Of a stretch of DNA of 64,000 nucleotides, positions 25,601 to 34,600 are shown piece by piece (positions within the stretch are counted from its first letter, which is position 1; each line of letters starts with the position of its first letter). Source of the stretch: Nectonema munidae. Taxonomy: Eukaryota > Nematomorpha > Nectonematoida > Nectonematidae. The notes below the pieces were generated by a model. That model worked only from the letters and a program-made list of their open reading frames with translations, did not search any database and was not told the origin of the DNA. Made by a program: the position numbers and the translations under genes. Location: assembly GCA_030549495.1 (NCBI GenBank), contig JAUIRK010000129.1:1-64000 (forward strand), written 5' to 3'.

Positions 25601-28600
25601 ATCGATGCGCCCGCATGAATAAAGAACACATACACAAAAAATTGTCTTTATATATACTCGGTTGTGGTGGTGTGTGTTTGTGTGTAAGAAGAGAGAGAGA
25701 GCATTATTACACACCGACAAAACAATGACACGTACACGATAGAGAAAGAAGATAAAAGAAAAATGCTGTTTAATGAAGAAAAGCAAGAAAATGCATTATG
25801 AAATAGGGAGTATGCGAATGTTGTGCAGGCAGCCATGTTGCATAGGAAAGAAAAGAAAATTGGATTAAAAAAAGCAAGTCTTTTCTTCTCTTTGTGGTTG
25901 TTGAACAATGATTCCATTATTTCAGGCAACGAAGTGCTTATCTCGACTTTGCAATCGTCAGTCCCAAATTACCCTTATTCTCAAAATTTTGGGGAATCTG
26001 TCCTAGCTCACATTTTCCATATAATACCAAACTAAAAACAAACATTTCGACCAATTCAATAAACACTAGCTATCTAACTAGCTAAAATTCTTATAAATTA
26101 GAAAAATCGTCTTCTCGAAGATTAAGTATCTGCATTAAAATTACTGTTTTTATTTGATCATTTCGGCACAAATGTGAAAATTCGGCATACTAAAAAATAA
26201 ATACGTCTGTTTAAATGTATAAAATTCCATTGAGAAAAAGCTATTTATATCTACGCACAATAATGATATAAAAGATTAAAAAAAATCAAAAAATACAGTT
26301 GAAAGCTGTTTAACAAGATATTAGTAGCCTGCTTTTTAAGCAATTTTGCTTTGCGGGCTGCAAAAAAATATGGAAAATAAAAATAAGATATTATATGTTA
26401 GGCTTAAATCGATCCCTTCCCTAAAGACGAGATAATTATCTCTTCTTTCAACATCATTAAAATTTTTCTAGATACCTTGACTAATGAACAAGTCACAAGA
26501 AACGATGAACAAAGACGCGCATACAGTCATCCATGCCTCTCAGAGGACATGGAGAGAGATATGCTTGAAAAGTTAAAGGTATTTCTAAAATATCCCGTAG
26601 TATTAAAGTAAGTATTTCCGAAATATCTCCAGTTCCTTCTTTGATAGGACTTCTAGATTCGAAAGGGTGGAGGCTTCTCTTTCTTGGATAAACACTGAGC
26701 CAATTACGCTTCCTATTCCTTTGGATAACAGGGGAGCCCAAAATGAGACTAATAATCTCCCATGTGTTCTCCTTCTGAAAACCCTGAGCTCCCCCTCCCC
26801 CCATAGGTATTGAAGTTGCTGATGTTTCCCTTCTGACTTCTCCTTTCCTCAAACGAATTCATAAGTTGTGAACAAAGATTTATTTTAGTCCTTATGTTCA
26901 CTCTGTCGAAAAAGACCCTCTTATAGATTATCTTAGGCGCTTATTCAATGACGAGCCTCCCATACACGGGGAAGAGGTATGGCTTGATATACCCATACCA
27001 ACGGAAGAAAGTAACGAACTTCCATCCCTAGAAGATATACTCTTAGACATCTTCAACAATGAAGAAGTTGACGATGACTTCATCAACGACGTAACTAGGA
27101 TGGTCAACTATCCGAAGATCAAAAAGAAATTCACGCCGATTGAATGAAAAGATCTTCGGGAATGTCGTGTCTCCAGATGACATTGACGACGGAGCCTCTG
27201 ACAATGCTACAAGTGTCATAGAAAGCCCGTGAACGTAGACCCTCTTCGACGACAATGTCTTAAAGATCAAAACAAAGATCATCACTTCTCCTCCATCGAA
27301 ACAGAATGGTGTTACGTCCTTCCACTAAAAGACGCCTTCTCCCTCAAAGTTCTAAACAAGGGATATAAGCCTAAGAACATCTCAAGCAACAAGTTTGAAA
27401 CTTTCTCATGGTTTATTCCTCTCCATAGGGATCAGAAAGAATTCATTGTAAATACAGTGGTTCCTACGTTGGTCGAGTGCAAAGTGGTTAAACAATCCTT
27501 TAGACCTAGAATAATTTCTCCTGTCTCTTGTTGCCAAAAAAGATATCGGGGTAAGGCTAATTGCGAATTTGTTTGAGACCCAGTCTCTATCACTTGGGGC
27601 TCCATATCTACTACGGTAAACGCAGATATGGCTACGGTACCAAAATTGTTCTGAAGGATGCGTTAAATTGAATAAGGATTCATAATAAATACAGAAATTT
27701 ATTGTTTTAAAGCAGGTAGAAAAGCCTATCAATTCAGAAAACTCCCTATGGAAGCCAACTTTTTCCCGGAAGTTCTTCAATGTACCCTTCTAAAGACAAG
27801 GGCAGCTTTCTGCAAAGTCTACAACGAAGACATCAAGATAATATTTTACATAGACGATATGTTTCTGCGAGCTTGTGATCTAGAATTCAACTTTCTTTTC
27901 TTACCTTCCTAGAAAGAAGAAATATGATCATTAACAAAGGAAAGTTTCTTGTTCTGTCTTGGAGTGATTCTCGATCTCAAGACAAAATCAGCAAAGCAAT
28001 CTCTAAAAAGTAAAAAATTTGTTTACTTTTCCTTCTCGGGCTTAGAGCATATCCCTCGCAAAGCTTCATCGATTATTACATCGGTATTTGACGTCCTGAA
28101 GGGAAATGGATTTAATCCAATAACTTGGAAAAACGTTTGGAAAAGCATACACCCATCAATCCATTTCGTTAATTTCGATTCACAGGTAGAACAAATTTTT
28201 ACAGATGCTACTCCAACACACATTGGTATCTGTGAGAGTGGAAAAAAAATCATTCCGCGTAGAATTGCCATGCCTATTCATGCTGCAGAACTCCTAGCCA
28301 TTACTATTCCAGCTAGACTAAAGAACTTCTGTAAGATTATTGATTTTGCTGTTGCTATAACAAACACCAAAAATCGTGGTGCTACATGCCCAAAGTCTTT
28401 GATGATCCTCGAACACCTCCTTATCATTGACCTAAACGGTTATTACAAGATCAAAGACATCATCGAATAGATCAACACAGCTAAAAATCCTGATGATTAT
28501 CCATCTCGAGGGAAATAGCGTCTTCCTTTAAAATGGTTAGCTCCTACAACAAAATACTACCAAGGACTATATAAGAAAAACCACTAGGAGCTACTTCATT

Positions 28601-31600
28601 CTTCTCCATTTTCTCCTTTGTTGATTACTCTTAATTTTTCGCTACTCCTCAACTCCTACATAAAGTTTTCTTCAGTGTATCACCCGGAAAAATGGTTAAA
28701 GATTATGGGTTTTTCAAAACTCACTCTTTTTCCAGTTGGCTACAGATTCTAAGAATCACCTACAACATAAGTTATATTTTTTACTATTCTCCCCATTTAT
28801 TTATTGTACATATTTTCACCAATAAAGTTCTCCGATGGTACGAGGGAATGCCATTATGGCGGGGCTTGGAAACCACTGGCCTATAAGTATCAAAATATGT
28901 CCGTTAGCCAGGCACAGTAGTAATATTTTAATGCTTCCAGATCCGCCGTCATGCATGCAAATTTCTTTGGCCCCGCCGGAGCTAGTTCTCGAAAGACGTG
29001 CACAAAAATGCGACAAGCAGAGAGTATTCAATTTTATCTTCTCTCTTTGTGATTGTGTTTGGTCAAAAACAATTAAAATGCATGATTTATGAGATGGGAA
29101 AGCGTGAGATATGCGATTCTACTTTACGGTTGCAAGTCCTCAAAATAAATAAAAGCATGAGACGATGAGGAAGCTGATATCTAAAATTCTCATCATGAGA
29201 GGTAGTTGACAAATACAACCTATGAACGTGTGTTATTCAAAGCTTGGAAGCAAAAATTCATTTACATGATAAATAAAGTGTAATTTCAATGTGACACACA
29301 ATGAAGTTAAGCAGCATTCAACTTGGTATGCTTCTTGCATCATCTTTTGCATCTCGGTCTTCACTCATCCGTAACAAAATTAGATTCGTCATAATAATCA
29401 AATTTGGATTTGTTTCACGGCAGGTGGAAGCCCCCCCCCCCCCCCCCCCCATCTGAAAGATATGGCTTCTCCTTACTTGTGTGAGATATAGTTTTTTGTG
29501 TGCTAGTTTATCTATTAATCAGATAGTGAGTGCGTTTTTTATAGGATAATGAAAAAATTTTAGTACTGGTGGAAATTCGGATTGAAAAGGTCTCAATTGC
29601 GCTCCTAATGAACAATCCGTGAATTCAGTCGCGTTTATACGCAAAACTTAAATGGCTTAGACAAGTGTTTCTCAAACGTTTCGTACTCACGCCCCCTTAG
29701 AAGAAATTTTTCAAAGAAACGCCCCTAAACGACATTATTTTAAAGAAAGACCCTTTACTTTGTTTCAAAATAAAAAAATGAATAGACTTCCATGTGACTA
29801 AAGTTTGGACAAAGTTTATATTATAAATTTAAATGTTCGCTTCGATATTAAATTGTGATATCACACTCCACCATTATAAATACATTTTCTTTCATTACTT
29901 AGCACTATATCGATTTTCTAACACAATCCGTGAGAAAGAATAAAATTATTTTAACATCTTCCGAAAAGTGAGTGAGAAGGAAATTTAAACTTTTTTGGAT
30001 ATCCAAAATGTATAGTTTAAATTATTTTGCAGAATTTACATATAAATATACAAAATATTTCCTAATGCTTCTTATTCACAAGTTTCCACCGTGTCTGCCC
30101 TATTAAGAATATTAAAATTTTTATTTAGCGTTATTTATGTTAAATGATGTTTACGCGTCTCTGATAAAAATATTTACCTTCAATTTCTGGACTAATTTAC
30201 TCATCGTACAATTTTAGGACGTTTTAATTTTTTTTTTAGATTCAATCATATACGAGGTATAAATTTTAAGAGAAAAATTTTCGGAGTTAGTAAATATCGC
30301 GTATCTCCTAAAGAATAACCACCCCAGTACAGTTATGTGGCGAGAAAGACTTTGAAATAACATTTTTTTAGTTCATGTGATTAATGATTGCTCAGCAATT
30401 TAGTGCATAAAAATAAAAGTAATTTTGGATTATATTTTTATTTTTCATGGATTGCCGCATCTTTATAGCATAATTTTATTTTCTACTGAAATTTTAAATA
30501 TAAAAAAGTAGTGGAGAGGTTATTCTTCAGGAGACACGAAAAAAGTGGGGTAGGGTAGGAGATTCCAGAGTGTGATATGAAAAGTTTAATATTTTTCGAA
30601 AAACTAGTTTATGAAATTGCTAGTAGTGAAAGATTCAAAAATGAAGTGAGTCTAGTAAAGAATATATTACACATATTCAGTATCTCTAAATACTTTCATT
30701 TCAATGTGTTCACTCTGATAGCTTCCTTGAATCTTTGCCAACATAGAGAGCCGCCGAATCTTCTGTCACAGCCACATTAGTACAACAATGACTTCAACAA
30801 ATACCAAATCACACTCTTTTCCCAAGAAACGCATTGGAGTGAGTGAGAGCAAACAAAATCACAATTTAAGTATATAACAATAGAATCATTTCTGCGCTAT
30901 TCTTCCTTATCTTTGAAAGGAGAAAGAAGAGAACAGCGCATACAAGTAAATGCGAACGACGATGCCTATCGAGTTACTGAAAGCACACACCTCAACAATC
31001 TACAACATTCATTGTCTCAAGAGAGAGAGAGAGGAGAGAGATATAATATATTATGAAGTGCATCTCTTGTGACTGTGGTAAAAACACTTCTTCGCTAAAT
31101 AGAGTGGTAAAAAGGCTTACTACATAAACTCACTAACGACCAGAACAATCAGATGTCTAATGTAAAGCAGATGATTTGTATTTAAAGGAATTTGTAAGAT
31201 CATATATTTATAAAGTCGACTATTGCCGTTAACCGGTTAAACATCGTTTGTAGGAGTGGGAAACGTGCACTTTCAAAAAAACTTCAAGTTTGGACTGGAA
31301 AATACCATTATCAGCTGTGAATGTGTAAATTCTTCGGATATAAATAGATAGCGATTAACAAAATCTTGAATACGGTGGAAGAAAAAAATATTTTTGTGTA
31401 TAACTCATTTATCAACAACAAAATTAAAAGTATGGGAAAATACTAATTAGTTATTGCTTTAAAATGCTGAGTAAAATTTATAGCAACCGATAGAAATGAC
31501 TTTTTATTTAAATACACTTGGGAATTCTTTATTTTAATGAGAATTTTTTGATCTTAGGCATTTCATAATATCTTCTTTTTTTAAATTGTTTAGAGCATCT

Positions 31601-34600
31601 CAATTTTAGTTTAATCCTCTTGAAGCACACCCTACAAAATATAATTGGATACTTTAAGTCACTTTCAAAATGGCATTATGACCACGGATAATAGGGGAAG
31701 TAAGGTTTCCGTAAATAATATTTGTAGTTCCGGTGAATGATATTTACCAACGAAGAAAAATAGCCCCCTAAAATTGAAAATCATGATTAAAGTTGATTCA
31801 ATTGAAAAAGGTAGATTAAAGCGCATTAAAATAAAAAGTCAACCCCCAACAAATCGTTGAATTTTGGAAATTTGTCAAAAAACTGTAAATAATGACAATG
31901 GAATTTTTGAGACGTTTTTATAGTCATATGAAGAATAACCACCCCAAGACAATATTTTAATAGCAAGTGAAGAACAATCACCCCACATGACCATTTTGAA
32001 GAACCACCACCCCAAATAATTTTTCAAAAATATTGTACAGAATATACAACTTAAGCAAAATTAAAAAAATGTAAAAACTAAAATATTAAAATTTACATTT
32101 ACTTTTATACAGGAAATTGTTGAGATGTGCTCACATAAACTAAAAAGATTACTTTTAACGGTAAAACAAAGGATATTTAGAAGTAGGATAAAGGATAGGT
32201 TAGTATAAAGGATATTGTTTCAAGATTATACAGTGTTATAAGATTAAATATATACTAGTGATTATATATAGTATGTTTTCAGGAAATCAGTATAAGTGTA
32301 ATCCGATTAAAAACACTTTGTTTAGTATACGCTCGAATTTAATTATACAATACACATTTCAAAGTTTAATTAAATATAAAACTCAACTGAAGAATAGCCA
32401 GCCTAAAAATTTCTCTTCTGAAGAAAAACCACCCCAGAATTGTTGGGGTGGTTGTTCTTCATATGATCCTTAATTTTTTTTATAGTTTCCTATAAAAATA
32501 GTACTTTCAGGATGCTTTAACGTTTAGAACAATAATTTCATCCAATAAAATTTATATTTTATTGGATGAAATATAATAAAATTATATTCCTCCATCTTTA
32601 TAGCATAAGTCCACGTAAAAAATAGAATTTTTAAAAAAAATTTACTATTACAAGCAATAAACAGCAGTTGAATACGTGATTCTATAACTATCAATGTTGT
32701 CGACAGCATTCTAAAACATAACCTAGCTAAACCACATATCTAACTTCAAAAATAACTCTTACTTATTAACTAATAGAATTGTAACCAGAAATAAAAGCAA
32801 TAATATTGTTTGATTATGAAATTTTTAAGTCGTTCATATCTTCGCTATAGAAGTTGGATAATTCTTTGAGAATCAAACAAATCTTAATATCAAAATAGTT
32901 TCAGGTGATCATTTATATTTCCAACAAAGTTGCAAGTCTCTCAAGATATGTGGGCGAATCTGATTGAAGGTAGGAGAGAAAGCGTATAAATTACATCTCA
33001 ATGAAATATGGTCGAGAACTATATTCATAGTTGTTGAAACACATCTAAATGATGGCAATGCCAAATATATTTATTTGGCAATAAATAATAATGAATATTG
33101 TCAACACAGCAACATCGGCTGACACACATACAAAATATAAACTCTTTTAGGAGAAGTCTTTGAAAACCAAATGTCTACTTATCTTTGTCAATGAGTTTTT
33201 ATACAACTTTAAACAGGCGGTCTTATTTAAATTTATTTGACATGGGTGTGAGTTTGGGGGGGGGGGGGCCCCCAGGAGGTTAATTGGAGTAACGCTTGAA
33301 TGATGAGTGAGTAAGTTTCTGTTTGGGACTGATATAGTCTCACTGGTGTGAAAATTTTCTTTGATTGATGTTTTTTAATTCTAGAGTTATTAAAACCACG
33401 TGAACAAAATTAGTTTAAACAGCATATTTGAATCGCTAAATTTTCAAGGCCCTGGATATAAATAAGTAAAGATTCGCTTGCAACTCTAAGGATAAATTAT
33501 CACAAATAAGCATAAAAAGATAAGAGAACATTTTTGGAAGGCTTACCATATCTGATGTATCCATTCATTAATTTTCACAATGAGTTAGGTAGGGGTTAGC
33601 AATGAAAACGTACTCAGGATGAACGGCTTAGACTTTTAAAATGTTTGATAAGGTATGAAAGTGGGGAAGATAGCAGTAGTAAAAGTAAAGTGTAGGTGTA
33701 AGTGAGGAATTATACTCGCGCTTGATAATAATGCGATATACTTATGCGAATGTCTGACTGATTATATAGATACGAGGCTTAAAAAGAAAGTACGCGTATA
33801 AAAAGGTGATTCTTTACGCGTAGATAAAAGATGCATTGAGTAATCTCTCATCCTTCATCTTACTGAACCTTCGTATGAAATGAACACATTATATACACAC
33901 TACTTCTACTATACATTCATTGTATAAACAAACATATGCTTTTTGGTCCTATAACAATGACAGCATACCATTAGGAAGATTCTACAACTCGTATTTTTTA
34001 CATTTATGCAAAGGTTGCATAATGTATGTCTAAAAAAAGTTGTCTTCCATAATCGAACAGATTATGCACTCTAAAGACAAGATATCACTTTCCAGCTAGT
34101 AGACCACATGTGACAGAATTACGTTCATAACATGATGATCTAGTTTTGCATTGGCATCATTACGGCATAATGATATGCTCCTAGGATCGGATTAAGATTT
34201 TTTTGTAGAACCCTGTATTACAGATCTGGTAAGCGCATACGCTTAAACAGACGGCAAAATAAAACACTTGTTTATTAAATTTGATTTTTAAGAAAAATAA
34301 CTATACATAAATGGCGAATTTTGAGGCCACACTCTATCTCTTTCAATTTTTCAGCAAAATAGCCCATACTTTATTCAAATTTAGAATAATGTTTTACCGA
34401 TTCCCTAAATCAAAAAATTTTTCAAAAATTATTTATTGTTGTGATGTCAATCAAACTATACATTTTTCTACGTAGTTTATTCCGTTGATATATATATATA
34501 TTACAAAAGATTCAAAATCTTTTACTCATTAAATTTAAAAAAGTTAGAACAAATTAAAAAATATTAAAATTTTTAATTGATGGAACCGTAAAGTAAAACA

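Noticed and set aside
25534-26035. Cluster of short overlapping ORFs near 25.5-26.0 kb
   Set aside because: They occur on both strands, overlap each other and lack motifs; probable noise in an intron.
26493-26852. Minus-strand 119-residue ORF
   Set aside because: It is antisense to the retroelement's coding region and has no motif.
28816-29092. ORFs on both strands in the GC-richer patch
   Set aside because: They are open by chance in higher GC. No homology was recognised and both lack splice signals.
29640-30120. Possible hAT MITE starting AGTGTTTCTCAAAC
   Set aside because: The left end looks right, but no matching right end or duplication was found.
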